A stretch of DNA of 55,170 nt. Origin: Regnicoccus frigidus. GTDB taxonomy: Bacteria; Cyanobacteriota; Cyanobacteriia; PCC-6307; Cyanobiaceae. A program made the translations under genes and the position numbers. Each line of letters begins with the position of its first letter. Position 1 is the stretch's first letter. Below the pieces are notes generated by a model, which ran no database searches, had not been told where the DNA came from, and saw nothing but the letters and a program-made list of their open reading frames with translations. The stretch covers positions 1-55,170 of the forward strand of contig JAOANE010000052.1 of assembly GCA_025194985.1 (NCBI GenBank), in the 5' to 3' direction. Below are positions 1 to 8,404 of the stretch, one piece after another.

Positions 1-348
1 GAGCTCGAGAGCATCTTCGGAGCCGATAAGGTGGAGCCCGCCATCTTCTTCATTGGCCTGCAGCCCCACACGCACCTGGAGCAATATGGCTTTGAGCAGG
101 GCATGCTCCAACCGGGCTACAACCCGATGAGCATGATGCCGTGGACGGCCAGAAAGTTGCTCTGGAACCCTGAACCGATGGGCAGCACCTTTGGCCGCCT
201 CTGCCTGGAGGCATTTGAAACCAATCCCCAGGATTTTGGCCGCACGGTCATGGATCTGCTGGAGCGTGACTATGGCCTCGCTCCCCTCGAAGAAGCCCTC
301 AGAGCTCCTGTTGAAGGCAAAGCGGCCCTAGCCACGGCAGTGCGTTAG
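1..348 (+). CDS. C-terminal fragment of a probable B12-binding radical SAM protein (partial)
   Basis: The reading frame is open from the first base and stops with TAG at 346-348, so only the last 115 residues are present. The fragment contains IGLQPHTHLEQYGFEQG and MPWTARKLLWNPEP, followed by DFGRTVMDLLERDYG. From memory of cyanobacterial proteins, this tail resembles the end of a conserved radical SAM protein with an N-terminal cobalamin-binding domain, often listed as a Fe-S oxidoreductase. The diagnostic CxxxCxxC motif would lie upstream, outside the window, so the family call cannot be confirmed here. The fragment converges with the CPBP protease gene, overlapping it by 4 bp. Confidence 0.45.
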   Translation, partial: ELESIFGADKVEPAIFFIGLQPHTHLEQYGFEQGMLQPGYNPMSMMPWTARKLLWNPEPMGSTFGRLCLEAFETNPQDFGRTVMDLLERDYGLAPLEEALRAPVEGKAALATAVR

Positions 349-1181
349 CGGCCCCAGTGCGGCCGCCGCACCCAGATCAGCGCAGCGAGCCCCAGCCAGC
401 CAATGGCCCCTCCGATCGGGTTGGGGTTGGGGGCACCCGGTCCGCTCAGCCAGGCGGGCGCACCGGCAGAGAGCTCGATCAGCCCCATCTGCAGCACGAA
501 CCAGCCGCCGACTAACCCCCCATGCAGCCCGATCGCTCCCCAGAGGGCGCCGGCGTCAGTACGACGTTGCAAGGCCAGGGCGATCCCGAGCATGATCAAC
601 CCGCCCAGCTGGCCGATGGCTCCAGGCCCCTCCGTGCGGTACCAGGGGTGGATCAGGGCGAAGATCACCGCCTGAAGCAGCAGGGCCGTGCGGGCCTTGA
701 GTTGGAGTTCAAGCTCCCCCCAGAGCCAGCCTCGGAACAGCAGTTCTTCGGCGAAGCCCACGCCGGCCAGCAGCGCCAGTCCATTGAGGGCGATGCCGCC
801 ATCCAGGCGCCAGGATCCCCGCGCCGCCCCAGTGGCGATCAGAACCATGGCCAGGAATCCCAGCAAGCCAGCGGCCTTGAGCAGCCCGCGCAGCAGGGCC
901 TTCAAGGCCGGCGGCAGCGGCATGACCAAGCCCAGGCGCTGCCAGGGTTTGGACTCTCCCCAGGCCTGCTTCAGGCGCCATGGCAGGGTCAGCAGCAGCA
1001 ACACCAGGGCAAGAATCAAGCCCACCAAGTTGAGCTGATCGGCACGCAGTTCGGGGGCTAAGAGGGCCAGCGGACGGGAAATCAGCCAGCCGACGCCATA
1101 GAGCAGCGGGACGTACAGCAGGGTGCCCAGCCCGTGGGGGGAGCCCCGGCTGGGGATCCGCGCTCGAGCGCCGGGTGCCAC
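345..1181 (-). CDS. CPBP-family intramembrane metalloprotease (CAAX protease / abortive-infection family)
   Basis: Predicted polytopic membrane protein of 278 residues, with hydrophobic segments near residues 15-30, 45-65, 95-115 and 130-150 and further helices to the C-terminus. The family signature is visible: EELLFRGW (the glutamate pair of motif 1), FALIHPW (motif 2 histidine) and a later LHGG. Family members are intramembrane proteases; the substrate is unknown in cyanobacteria. The frame extends upstream into clpS, but a GTG at 1181 begins one base after the clpS TGA. That gives the natural start and suggests translational coupling as third gene of dapL-clpS-CPBP. The longer form would add a basic, low-complexity tail that is simply clpS read in another frame. 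Confidence 0.8.
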   Translation of the reverse strand: MAPGARARIPSRGSPHGLGTLLYVPLLYGVGWLISRPLALLAPELRADQLNLVGLILALVLLLLTLPWRLKQAWGESKPWQRLGLVMPLPPALKALLRGLLKAAGLLGFLAMVLIATGAARGSWRLDGGIALNGLALLAGVGFAEELLFRGWLWGELELQLKARTALLLQAVIFALIHPWYRTEGPGAIGQLGGLIMLGIALALQRRTDAGALWGAIGLHGGLVGGWFVLQMGLIELSAGAPAWLSGPGAPNPNPIGGAIGWLGLAALIWVRRPHWGR

Positions 1182-1182
1182 T

Positions 1183-1545
1183 TCAGTCCTCGGGCTCGAT
1201 CGTGCTGGTGAGCCCCTTGCCCTTGAGCGTTTCGGAGTAGAACTCCGCTGGTTCGAGATCACACACGATCACCAGGCCGACGCCGGTCTTGTGGGCTTCG
1301 AGCATCACGGCAATCGCGTCCTGTTCACTGAGGGAGGGCACCACCTCGCGCAGGCTGGTCACCACGTACTCCATCGAATTGACCGGATCGTTGTGCAGCA
1401 GCACCCGATAGAGCGGCGAGGGCTTGCGCACCCTCTGCACCTCTTGATCGATCACCGCCGCTCCGCCGGGGGAGCGGGGAGCTGTTTCAACGGACAGTTG
1501 CACGGCAGCAGACGACAGAACCACGGCGGCAGGGGGTCGATTCAC
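1183..1545 (-). CDS. clpS: ATP-dependent Clp protease adaptor ClpS
   Basis: ClpS binds the N-domain of ClpC/ClpA and delivers N-degron substrates to the Clp protease in the cytosol. The core starts near residue 45 with YRVLLHNDPVNSMEYVV, the substrate-pocket motif (N-D). It continues with MLEAHKTGVGLVIV, the helix-strand bearing the conserved histidine. Length is 120 residues, with an unstructured N-terminal arm of about 40 residues that is poor in conserved positions. The start codon is GTG at 1545, two bases after the dapL stop. Internal starts are possible, since the arm is longer than in many homologues. It is the middle gene of a tightly packed operon. Confidence 0.93.
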   Translation of the reverse strand: MNRPPAAVVLSSAAVQLSVETAPRSPGGAAVIDQEVQRVRKPSPLYRVLLHNDPVNSMEYVVTSLREVVPSLSEQDAIAVMLEAHKTGVGLVIVCDLEPAEFYSETLKGKGLTSTIEPED

Positions 1546-1547
1546 GC

Positions 1548-2819
1548 TCAGATCGCCACTTTATTGGAAACGGCCAGGGAGCTTTGGGCGATGCGTTCCA
1601 TGGCTTCTGCCACATTGGCGCGGCTGTTGAAGGCCGAGAGCCGGAAGTAGCCCTCGCCGGCGGCGCCGAAACCGCTGCCCGGGGTGCCCACCACGTGGGC
1701 CTCGCTCAGCAGCCGGTCGAAGAAGCTCCAGGAATCCACGCCCTCAGGCGTCTGAATCCAGACGTAAGGGGCCTGCTCGCCACCGAAGACGCGCAGCCCG
1801 GCGCGGCTGAGATCACGGCGGAGGATCGCCGCATTCTCCATATAGAAGTTGACCAGTTCCTTCACCTGGGCCTGGCCCTCAGAGGAATACACCGCTTCAG
1901 CGCCCCGCTGCACGATGTAGCTCACCCCATTGAACTTGGTGCTCTGGCGCCGGTTCCAGAGGCTCCACAGCTCCACCTCCTGCCCATCGGCGCCCACCCC
2001 CATCAAGCCCCGTGGCACCACCGTGAGCGCGCAGCGGGTGCCCGTGAAGCCGGCGTTCTTCGAAAAGGAGCGGAACTCGATGGCACATCGCTTGGCTCCC
2101 TCGATCTCGTAGATCGAATGGGGCAGTTCCGGGTCACGGATGAAGGCCTCGTAGGCGGCATCGAACAGGATCAGCGCCTGGTTGGCCAGGGCGTAGTCGA
2201 CCCAGCGTTGGAGCTGCTCGCGGCTGGCCACTGCACCGGTGGGATTGTTGGGGAAACAGAGATAGATCAGATCCACCGGCCCCTCCGGCAGGGGCGCGCA
2301 GAAGCCGTTGGCGGCGGTGATCGGCAGATAGGTGAGCCCGGCGTAACGCCCCGTCTCGTCGGCCTCGCCAGTGCGGCCTGCCATCACATTGCTGTCGACA
2401 TACACCGGATAGACCGGATCGGTCACGGCGATGCGGATGCCCTCGCCGAGGATGTCGAGGATGTTGCTGCTGTCGCATTTGGAGCCATCAGAGACGAAAA
2501 TCTCTTCGGCACTGATGGCACAGCCTCGCGCCTGGAAATCGTTGGAGGCAATCGCCTCACGCAACCAGAGGTAGCCCTGTTCAGGCCCGTAGCCATGGAA
2601 GCTCTCCCGACGTCCCATCGCGTCGACGGCCTGCTTCATCGCTTCGCGGCAGGCGGCCGGCAGCGGCTCGGTCACATCGCCAATGCCGAGGCGAATCAGG
2701 GAGGCTTCGGGGTTGGCGGCCGAGAAATCCTTCACCCGGCGAGCGATCTCGGGAAAGAGATAGCCCGCCTTGAGCTTCAGGTAATTGGAATTGATCTGAA
2801 CCACAACCGCTCTGCCCAT
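1548..2819 (-). CDS. dapL: LL-diaminopimelate aminotransferase
   Basis: A PLP-dependent class I/II aminotransferase that converts tetrahydrodipicolinate directly to LL-diaminopimelate. This is the short lysine/peptidoglycan route used by cyanobacteria, plants and Chlamydia. Visible landmarks are NSNYLKLKAGYLFPEIARRV at the N-terminus, IRLGIGDVTEPLP, the FPNNPTG substrate loop, and FRSFSKNAGFTGTR, whose lysine (about residue 250) should hold PLP. With the ATG at 2819 the product is 423 residues. A GTG at 2804 would give the usual MVQINSNYLK N-terminus and may be the real start. It heads the operon with clpS and the CPBP protease and is divergent from rne. Confidence 0.96.
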   Translation of the reverse strand: MGRAVVVQINSNYLKLKAGYLFPEIARRVKDFSAANPEASLIRLGIGDVTEPLPAACREAMKQAVDAMGRRESFHGYGPEQGYLWLREAIASNDFQARGCAISAEEIFVSDGSKCDSSNILDILGEGIRIAVTDPVYPVYVDSNVMAGRTGEADETGRYAGLTYLPITAANGFCAPLPEGPVDLIYLCFPNNPTGAVASREQLQRWVDYALANQALILFDAAYEAFIRDPELPHSIYEIEGAKRCAIEFRSFSKNAGFTGTRCALTVVPRGLMGVGADGQEVELWSLWNRRQSTKFNGVSYIVQRGAEAVYSSEGQAQVKELVNFYMENAAILRRDLSRAGLRVFGGEQAPYVWIQTPEGVDSWSFFDRLLSEAHVVGTPGSGFGAAGEGYFRLSAFNSRANVAEAMERIAQSSLAVSNKVAI

Positions 2820-3272
2820 GCATTCCTGCTGGCCATCTTCCTACGTGACATGACCTGGGCGATGGGGGCCTAGGCGTTCTGGGGGGATTGTTCCCCCTTG
2901 CGGCCTGCTGCTGGGCCTTGCTTCAAGGCGGTGTGGTGCCTGGGATCATCGTGCTAAATTCCCGAGAAGACGGCAGTCCCGTTTGCAGTTTCTGAAGCTG
3001 TAAACGCTTCTCAGCGGGCATCGCCTCATGCGGCCCATCATCTAGTCGACACGGTTGCGTGCACTGGTCGTTCTTCACCAGTTCCCCCAGCACCAACGTG
3101 ATCCGGGCGATGAGCTTCTAGGGGTGCTTCCTCACCAGACTTTTCCTTCCGTCCCCCTTCTGCTTCAGCAGCAGTCGAGCGGCATTGCGGCACGCTCTGC
3201 GCAGCAGTTGGTTTCTTCCGGGGTCGATCCCCATCCCTTGGCAGGGCTCCACCGAGCCAAACCCTATCCTCC
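2820..3272 (+). promoter_or_regulatory. Long rne 5' leader and divergent dapL/rne intergenic region
   Basis: These 453 bases hold no convincing gene. Reading frames crossing the region lack family features. Self-complementary elements are visible: GGGGG-ATTGTT-CCCCC near 2882-2898 and ACTGGT/ACCAGT near 3064-3081. A TAAATT box near 2955 could be a -10 element, but no good -35 is seen. Long 5' untranslated leaders on rne that let RNase E limit its own mRNA are known from several bacteria, including cyanobacteria. Assigning that role here is inference from position and length. Promoters for the minus-strand dapL must also lie here. Confidence 0.5.
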
Positions 3273-5405
3273 ATGCCCCAGCAGATCGTCATTGCGGAGC
3301 AACTGCGCATCGCTGCAGTGCTCAACGACGAACGTGTTGATGAACTTGTCGTCGCCCAGGGCCGTTACCAGATCGGTGATGTCTATCTCGGCAGGGTCGA
3401 AAACGTCCTGCCCGGTATCGATGCGGCCTTCGTCAACATCGGTGAAAGCGAAAAGAACGGCTTCATCCATGTCACCGACCTCGGCCCCCTGCGCCTGAGG
3501 AAGGGAGCAGCCGGCATCACCGAGTTGCTTGAGCCTCGCCAGAAGGTGCTGGTTCAGGTGATGAAGGAGCCCACCGGCACCAAAGGGCCTCGCCTCACCG
3601 GCAACCTCACGCTCCCCGGCCGCTTCCTGGTCCTCCAGCCCCACGGCCAGGGAGTGAGCATTTCCCGGCGGATTAACGGCGAAAACGAACGCAACCGGCT
3701 GCGTGCTCTCGGTGTGCTGATCAAGCCTCCCGGCGCAGGTCTGCTGGTGCGTACCGAAGCCGAGGGGATCAGCGAAGACCTGCTGATTGATGATCTCGAG
3801 ACCCTGCTGCGCCAGTGGGAAGGCATTCAGGAAGCGGCCGAAATCGCCAGCCCACCTGTGCTGCTTAACCGTGACGAAGACTTCATCCATCGCGTCCTGC
3901 GTGACCTCTACAGCCCCGAGGTTCTGCGGGTCGTCGTCGATACCCCAGCGGCCGTGGCCCGGGTCAATGCCTTCCTCGGTGCCGATCAGGCCAGCCTGCA
4001 GGTTGAGCACCACGCCGAATCCAGCGACATCCTGGAGCATTACCGGGTGAATGCGGCAATTCGCGATTCGCTCAAGCCCCGGGCTGATCTTCCCTCAGGC
4101 GGCTACGTGATCATCGAGCCCACCGAGGCGCTCACGGTGATCGACGTGAACTCAGGTTCGTTCACCCGTTCGGCCAATGCCCGGGAAACCGTGCTCTGGA
4201 CCAACTGCGAAGCGGCCGCTGAGATCGCCCGTCAGCTCAAGCTGCGCAACATCGGTGGCGTCGTGATCATCGACTTCATCGACATGGAGTCGAGGCGCGA
4301 CCAGTTGATGCTGCTGGAGCATTTCACCCAGGCGGTCCGCGATGACACCGCCCGCCCCCAGATTGCCCAGCTCTCCGAGCTCGGCTTGGTTGAACTCACG
4401 CGCAAGCGCCAGGGCCAGAACATCTATGAGTTGTTCGGTCGTGCCTGCCCCAGTTGTGGTGGCCTCGGCCATGTGGCGGTGCTCCCCGGCACCGATTCGC
4501 TCCAGCCCCTGGCCACGGTGAGTGGCCTGGTGCGCTCGGCGGCTTCGGCCCGGGCCGACGTTGTCAGCCCTGCCGCCACCGAATCCAGTGGCCGTCGCCG
4601 CGGTGGCCGTGGCAGCCGCGGCGGCCGCTCCAGCGAAGCCGTGGAGGCACCGGTCAGTGCACCGGTTCAGGTCCCTGCTAGTTCCAGCGAGCCCAGTGAA
4701 GCGGCTGCGGGCTTTGTCAGTGAACCGGTCAGTCGCCGCCAGGAACCCGAACTGGTGGCCGTGCCGATGGAGGAAGAACAGGAGCTGGTCTACGGCTGGC
4801 TTGGTCTCAACCCCACCCTGTTGCTCGATCCCCAACCCAGTGGCGAACACCTGATGGTGCGCGTCGTCAGGCCAGGCGAGGATCCGGAGGCCGTGCTCGA
4901 AGCGGCCCGTCAACAACAATCGTCCACAGCTTCCCGCCGCCGCCGTCGCGGTGGACGCGGCAATGGCGATAACAACAGCACCGATAACAGCAGTCGTGAT
5001 GACAGGACTGGCGACAACGGCAGTGGCGATAACGGTGCCAGCGCCGCCAGTGGCCAGACCGGCACTGCTGCCAGTTCCACCTTGGTTCGGCATGAGCCGT
5101 CCCCTGACGTGCTGGTCGAAATCACGCCCCTTCCCCTGGAGCCTGATGAGCCGATGGCCACCGTCACAACCGTGATCGAGGCTCCTGTGGTGCAGGTGCC
5201 GCTCACGCGCAAGATCACCCGTTCACGCCCCTCGGCAACCGCTGCAGCGGCTCCTGAAACCTCGGCTTTGCCGGCCAACGGCAGTGGCAGCCTTGGGATT
5301 CCGCCGGCCGAAACTGCAGCGGAAGCAGCAGCCCAGCCGGCTCCCGAAGAGCAGGACGCTGGTGAACCGCGGCGGCGTCGCCGGCGCTCCTCGGCCACGG
5401 TCTGA
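3273..5405 (+). CDS. rne: Ribonuclease E (RNase E/G family)
   Basis: Endoribonuclease for mRNA decay and rRNA/tRNA maturation, 710 residues, the compact cyanobacterial form. The N-terminal part has the S1 domain (GDVYLGRVENVLPGIDAAFV, about residues 35-110). The catalytic core carries VIDVNSGSFTR (Mg-binding aspartate near residue 290) and VIIDFIDME. CPSCGG near residue 392 is the Zn-link pair of cysteines. The rest is a low-complexity tail rich in Arg/Gly, then Asp/Asn/Gly/Ser. It ends in an arginine run plus SSATV, matching the arginine-rich motif known in cyanobacterial RNase E to bind polynucleotide phosphorylase. The ATG at 3273 fits the family N-terminus (PQQIVIAEQLRIAAV). Its stop overlaps the putative rnhB start. 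Confidence 0.97.
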   Translation: MPQQIVIAEQLRIAAVLNDERVDELVVAQGRYQIGDVYLGRVENVLPGIDAAFVNIGESEKNGFIHVTDLGPLRLRKGAAGITELLEPRQKVLVQVMKEPTGTKGPRLTGNLTLPGRFLVLQPHGQGVSISRRINGENERNRLRALGVLIKPPGAGLLVRTEAEGISEDLLIDDLETLLRQWEGIQEAAEIASPPVLLNRDEDFIHRVLRDLYSPEVLRVVVDTPAAVARVNAFLGADQASLQVEHHAESSDILEHYRVNAAIRDSLKPRADLPSGGYVIIEPTEALTVIDVNSGSFTRSANARETVLWTNCEAAAEIARQLKLRNIGGVVIIDFIDMESRRDQLMLLEHFTQAVRDDTARPQIAQLSELGLVELTRKRQGQNIYELFGRACPSCGGLGHVAVLPGTDSLQPLATVSGLVRSAASARADVVSPAATESSGRRRGGRGSRGGRSSEAVEAPVSAPVQVPASSSEPSEAAAGFVSEPVSRRQEPELVAVPMEEEQELVYGWLGLNPTLLLDPQPSGEHLMVRVVRPGEDPEAVLEAARQQQSSTASRRRRRGGRGNGDNNSTDNSSRDDRTGDNGSGDNGASAASGQTGTAASSTLVRHEPSPDVLVEITPLPLEPDEPMATVTTVIEAPVVQVPLTRKITRSRPSATAAAAPETSALPANGSGSLGIPPAETAAEAAAQPAPEEQDAGEPRRRRRRSSATV

Positions 5406-6037
5406 GGCGTTTCTCGGCCTCGGGGTCGCTCTTTGGCGGCCATGACCCACGGACCTGTGCCGGGGTTGATGAGGTCGGTCGAGGTTGTTTGTTCGGACCC
5501 GTCTTCGCCGGGGCGGTTGTGTTGCCGGCTTCGGCCCTGGAGCCTCTGGCCAGGGCAGGTCTCACCGACAGCAAGGCGCTCTCGGCCCGCCATCGCGAAC
5601 GCCTGGTTCCGTTGATCACGGCCCTGGCTCAGGCCTGGGGACTGGGCCAGGCCTCAGCCAGCGAAATTGACCGCCACGGCATTCGCTGGGCCACCGAAGC
5701 GGCCATGCTGCGGGCCCTGCAAAGCCTGCCCCGGCGCCCGGTCCTGGTGCTGGTCGATGGCGTTCTGCCCCTACGACCCTGGTCTGGCCGGCAGGTCACC
5801 CTGGTGCAGGGTGATCGCCGTTGCCTGGCCATTGCCGCAGCCAGTGTGCTCGCCAAACAGGCGCGTGATGGGCTGGTCCGGCGGCTGGCCTCTCGCTTCC
5901 CTGGCTACGGACTGGAGCGCCATGTCGGCTATGGCACGGCGATGCACCGAGCGGCCTTGCGCGAGCTCGGGGCCACCCCACTCCATCGCCAGTCCTTTCT
6001 CTCCCGGGTGCTCAGTTCTCCCTGCACCAGGCGCTGA
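5402..6037 (+). CDS. rnhB: Ribonuclease HII, start codon non-canonical or frame-shifted
   Basis: RNase HII removes ribonucleotides from DNA and cleaves RNA in RNA:DNA hybrids. The active-site motif GVDEVGRGCLFGPVFAGAV is encoded at 5462-5518, with catalytic Asp at 5468 and Glu at 5471. Later come LTDSKALS and SVLAKQARD; the latter holds the other acidic ligand region. The frame is open back to a TGA at 5363, yet contains no ATG, GTG or TTG before the motif. The first TTG (5489) would delete both catalytic residues. CTG at 5402 overlaps the rne TGA (CTGA) and is offered as start, giving 211 residues. Alternatively, ATG 5442 in another frame becomes usable if one base is missing before 5459. 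The 3' end overlaps the convergent DUF1997 gene by 26 bp. Confidence 0.85.
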   Translation: MRRFSASGSLFGGHDPRTCAGVDEVGRGCLFGPVFAGAVVLPASALEPLARAGLTDSKALSARHRERLVPLITALAQAWGLGQASASEIDRHGIRWATEAAMLRALQSLPRRPVLVLVDGVLPLRPWSGRQVTLVQGDRRCLAIAAASVLAKQARDGLVRRLASRFPGYGLERHVGYGTAMHRAALRELGATPLHRQSFLSRVLSSPCTRR

Positions 6038-6524
6038 AGTCATCGAGCAGCTGCCGGCCGACCCGTTTTCGCATCGCAATCAGGATGCCAGCCAGCAAGG
6101 AACGACCGGTGGCTTCGAGCACGCGGGGTGGCAGCAGGCCCAGAATGGCCGGCCGGCTGACCGTAACGGCCAGATGGGCTTCCCCCTCCAGGCCGGTTTC
6201 GTTGACCACCAAATGGGAGTGGAGCTGGAGTGCGAAGTCGTCGACCACTTCGAGACCCTCCAGTTGGCAATCGAGGGCCTCAATCTCGAGTCGGCCTGGC
6301 TGTCGCGTGGCCTGCAGCTGAACGATCGGCTGGACCTGGAGCTGGAAGACGTTCAGTTGCTGGACGGCGTAGCGATAGCGCCCGTCGCCAAGCCGTTGTA
6401 GTTGGTCGGCAGCCAACAGGGTGCGCACGATCCGATCGTCGTTTTCGAGGTAGGGCGCCAGCCTTTCGCTCTGGCTGGATACCGGAATCCGGAGTTGCTG
6501 GCGGGCGCCGAAAGCCAGGGGCAT
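6012..6524 (-). CDS. DUF1997 family protein
   Basis: Conserved cyanobacterial protein of 170 residues and unknown function. It begins MPLAFGARQQLRIPVSS and has FQLQVQPIVQLQA, LHSHLVVNETG and a C-terminal helical segment rich in Leu/Arg (LLPPRVLEATGRSLLAG), the pattern I associate with DUF1997. No signal peptide or catalytic motif is evident. The frame continues upstream, but that part is antisense to pheA and is not credible. ATG at 6524 leaves 69 bp to the divergent pheA start. The family assignment is from memory and not verified by a profile search. Confidence 0.7.
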   Translation of the reverse strand: MPLAFGARQQLRIPVSSQSERLAPYLENDDRIVRTLLAADQLQRLGDGRYRYAVQQLNVFQLQVQPIVQLQATRQPGRLEIEALDCQLEGLEVVDDFALQLHSHLVVNETGLEGEAHLAVTVSRPAILGLLPPRVLEATGRSLLAGILIAMRKRVGRQLLDDFSAWCREN

Positions 6525-6593
6525 CGCCAGGGTGGGGAGTCGGCGGGAGATGATCCTATCGATCAGCGTTCGCCGCTCCGTTGCTCCCCTGTC

Positions 6594-7445
6594 ATGCGTC
6601 TTGCCTTTCTTGGTCCCGCTGGAACCTATGGCGAGCAGGCCGCCAGAACCCTGGCTGACCTTGAAGGATTGGGCGATGTGGAACTGGTCCCCCAGAGCGG
6701 GCACCGGGCCGTGATCCGGGCCCTCGCTGACGGCCACTGTGATGCAGCCGTGGTGCCCGTCGAGAACTCGGTCGAGGGCGGGGTCACGGCCAGTCTGGAT
6801 GCCCTCTGGGAGCATGAGGAATTGGGAATCCGGCGAGCCCTGGTTCTGCCGGTTCGCCATGCCCTGCTCGGCAGCGGTCCGATCGGCCGCATCAGTGAGG
6901 TGCTCTCCCATCCCCAGGCCCTGGCCCAGTGCAGCCAATGGCTGGCCGAACATCTTCCCGATGCCTTGCAGCTGCCCACCAGCTCCACGGCGGAGGCTTC
7001 GCGCCTGGTGGGCGGCAGCCACTTCCGCGCTGCCGTGGCCTCGCTCCAGGCGGCCAGCCAGCACGGCCTGGAGGTACTGGCCTATCCGATCAATGACGTG
7101 GCCGGAAACTGCACCCGTTTCCTCCTGCTGCAGCGTGCGCCTGCCATCCCTGCGGGCCGCGCCAAAGCCACCCACTGCAGCCTCGCCTTCTCGCTGCGGG
7201 CGAACAACCCCGGCGCCCTGCTCGATGCCCTGCGCTGCTTCGCCCATCGGCAGTTGAACATGAGCCGGATCGAGTCACGCCCGTCCAAGCGGGAAATGGG
7301 CGAATACCTGTTCTTCGTTGACCTGGAGCTACCAGCCGATTCGGGCTCCCTTGAGCAGGCTGTCGCGGAATTGGCCGGTCACTGTGAGCATCTGGTCCTG
7401 TTCGGGACCTACCCAATCAGCATCGTCGAAGAGAACGGCGGCTAG
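6594..7445 (+). CDS. pheA: Prephenate dehydratase
   Basis: Converts prephenate to phenylpyruvate in phenylalanine synthesis. It is a monofunctional enzyme of 283 residues with no chorismate mutase domain. MRLAFLGPAGTYGEQAA opens the catalytic domain, AAVVPVENSVEGGV is the substrate-site segment, and NCTRFLLL carries the TRF motif with the essential threonine. The C-terminal ACT domain contains SRIESRPSK, the ESRP motif for allosteric phenylalanine binding. ATG at 6594 was chosen because the conserved N-terminus begins there; the upstream extension is antisense to the DUF1997 gene. The last four bases overlap the convergent MPBQ methyltransferase gene. Confidence 0.95.
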   Translation: MRLAFLGPAGTYGEQAARTLADLEGLGDVELVPQSGHRAVIRALADGHCDAAVVPVENSVEGGVTASLDALWEHEELGIRRALVLPVRHALLGSGPIGRISEVLSHPQALAQCSQWLAEHLPDALQLPTSSTAEASRLVGGSHFRAAVASLQAASQHGLEVLAYPINDVAGNCTRFLLLQRAPAIPAGRAKATHCSLAFSLRANNPGALLDALRCFAHRQLNMSRIESRPSKREMGEYLFFVDLELPADSGSLEQAVAELAGHCEHLVLFGTYPISIVEENGG

Positions 7446-8404
7446 GTCGTTGGTTTGCGGCAGCGGAACACACCGAACTGCATCAGGCCGTTGCGGAAAG
7501 CCCAGTCCATCAACAGCAGGGTCGGGGTTTCGCGGAGTCCCTGCAGCACGGCCATCGGCCCCAGGCCCAGCACCGCCCCGGGGCGGCGGATGCCTTCCAT
7601 GATCGAGTCGATCCAGGAGGGCAAGGTGGCCTTGGTCCAGTCGCCTGTGGTCACGCTGGCTCCATTGGCGAAGGGGCTGCAGGCCAGGTTGTGCCTGAAA
7701 GAGAGGATGCTGGCGAACTCGGGGTGGGCCCATTGGTCGAGCAGCTGACGCATCACCCAGCGCTCGCGGCTCGTCAGCGCGCCGTTGCTTGGATCGCGCC
7801 GGTTCCAGTCGGCCACGGCCAGCAGGCCTTCCGGCGCGAGCACGCGCAACAGCTCATCGGCGTAGCGCTGCTTGTCGGCCATGTGCGGTCCGGCCTCCAC
7901 ACTCCAGACCGCATCGAACTGACCATCGGCGAGATCGAGGGCCAGGGCATCCATCACCGCGAAACGGCAGGGCAGGCCGGCGGGGGTGAGCTGGCTTGCC
8001 CGGGCGATCTGGGCTTGGCTGATACTGATTCCCAGCACTTCAAAGCCGTAATCCCGGCTGAGGATCCGGGCACTGCCGCCGATGCCACAGCCCACATCCA
8101 GCACGCGGGCGCCACTGGGCAGTTGATCGAGGCCACTCCAGCGCACCAATTCATGCACGAAAGCTGCTTTGGCGGCGCGGAAATCGGCGCGCCGCGGCTG
8201 CTCTCCGTAGTGTCCGAGGTGGACGTGGTCCCCCCAGAGGCGTTCGAGCAATTGGTCGTCGGTCCAGCGGTCATAGGCCGCCGCGACCGTCTCGGTGCTC
8301 TGATAGCGCCGGTTTCGCCGTTGCCAGAGCTGGGTGGCATACCACCCCAAGCCAGCTGCACCCGCACCAAGAAGCAGGGCCCCAGGCAGGAGATTGAGTG
8401 CCAT
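7442..8404 (-). CDS. MPBQ/MSBQ methyltransferase (tocopherol/plastoquinone-type)
   Basis: A SAM-dependent methyltransferase of 320 residues that closely follows, by recall, Synechocystis Sll0418, the cyanobacterial 2-methyl-6-phytyl-1,4-benzoquinone methyltransferase of tocopherol synthesis. Residues 1-25 form a hydrophobic anchor. WGDHVHLGHYG, the SAM motif VLDVGCGIGGSARILS (about 100-115), VWSVEAGPHMADK and LLVVADWNRRD-like LAVADWNRRD are shared landmarks. MRQLLDQWAHPEFASI lies in the C-terminal half. The gene's ATG overlaps the stop of the upstream LON-domain gene by one base (TGATG), implying coupled translation. Function is inferred from this similarity; related gamma-tocopherol methyltransferases are the main alternative. 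Confidence 0.82.
   Translation of the reverse strand: MALNLLPGALLLGAGAAGLGWYATQLWQRRNRRYQSTETVAAAYDRWTDDQLLERLWGDHVHLGHYGEQPRRADFRAAKAAFVHELVRWSGLDQLPSGARVLDVGCGIGGSARILSRDYGFEVLGISISQAQIARASQLTPAGLPCRFAVMDALALDLADGQFDAVWSVEAGPHMADKQRYADELLRVLAPEGLLAVADWNRRDPSNGALTSRERWVMRQLLDQWAHPEFASILSFRHNLACSPFANGASVTTGDWTKATLPSWIDSIMEGIRRPGAVLGLGPMAVLQGLRETPTLLLMDWAFRNGLMQFGVFRCRKPTT

Noticed and set aside
3055..3498. 147-codon frame across the rne leader
   Set aside because: Overlaps rne in another frame and has no domain or conserved motif.
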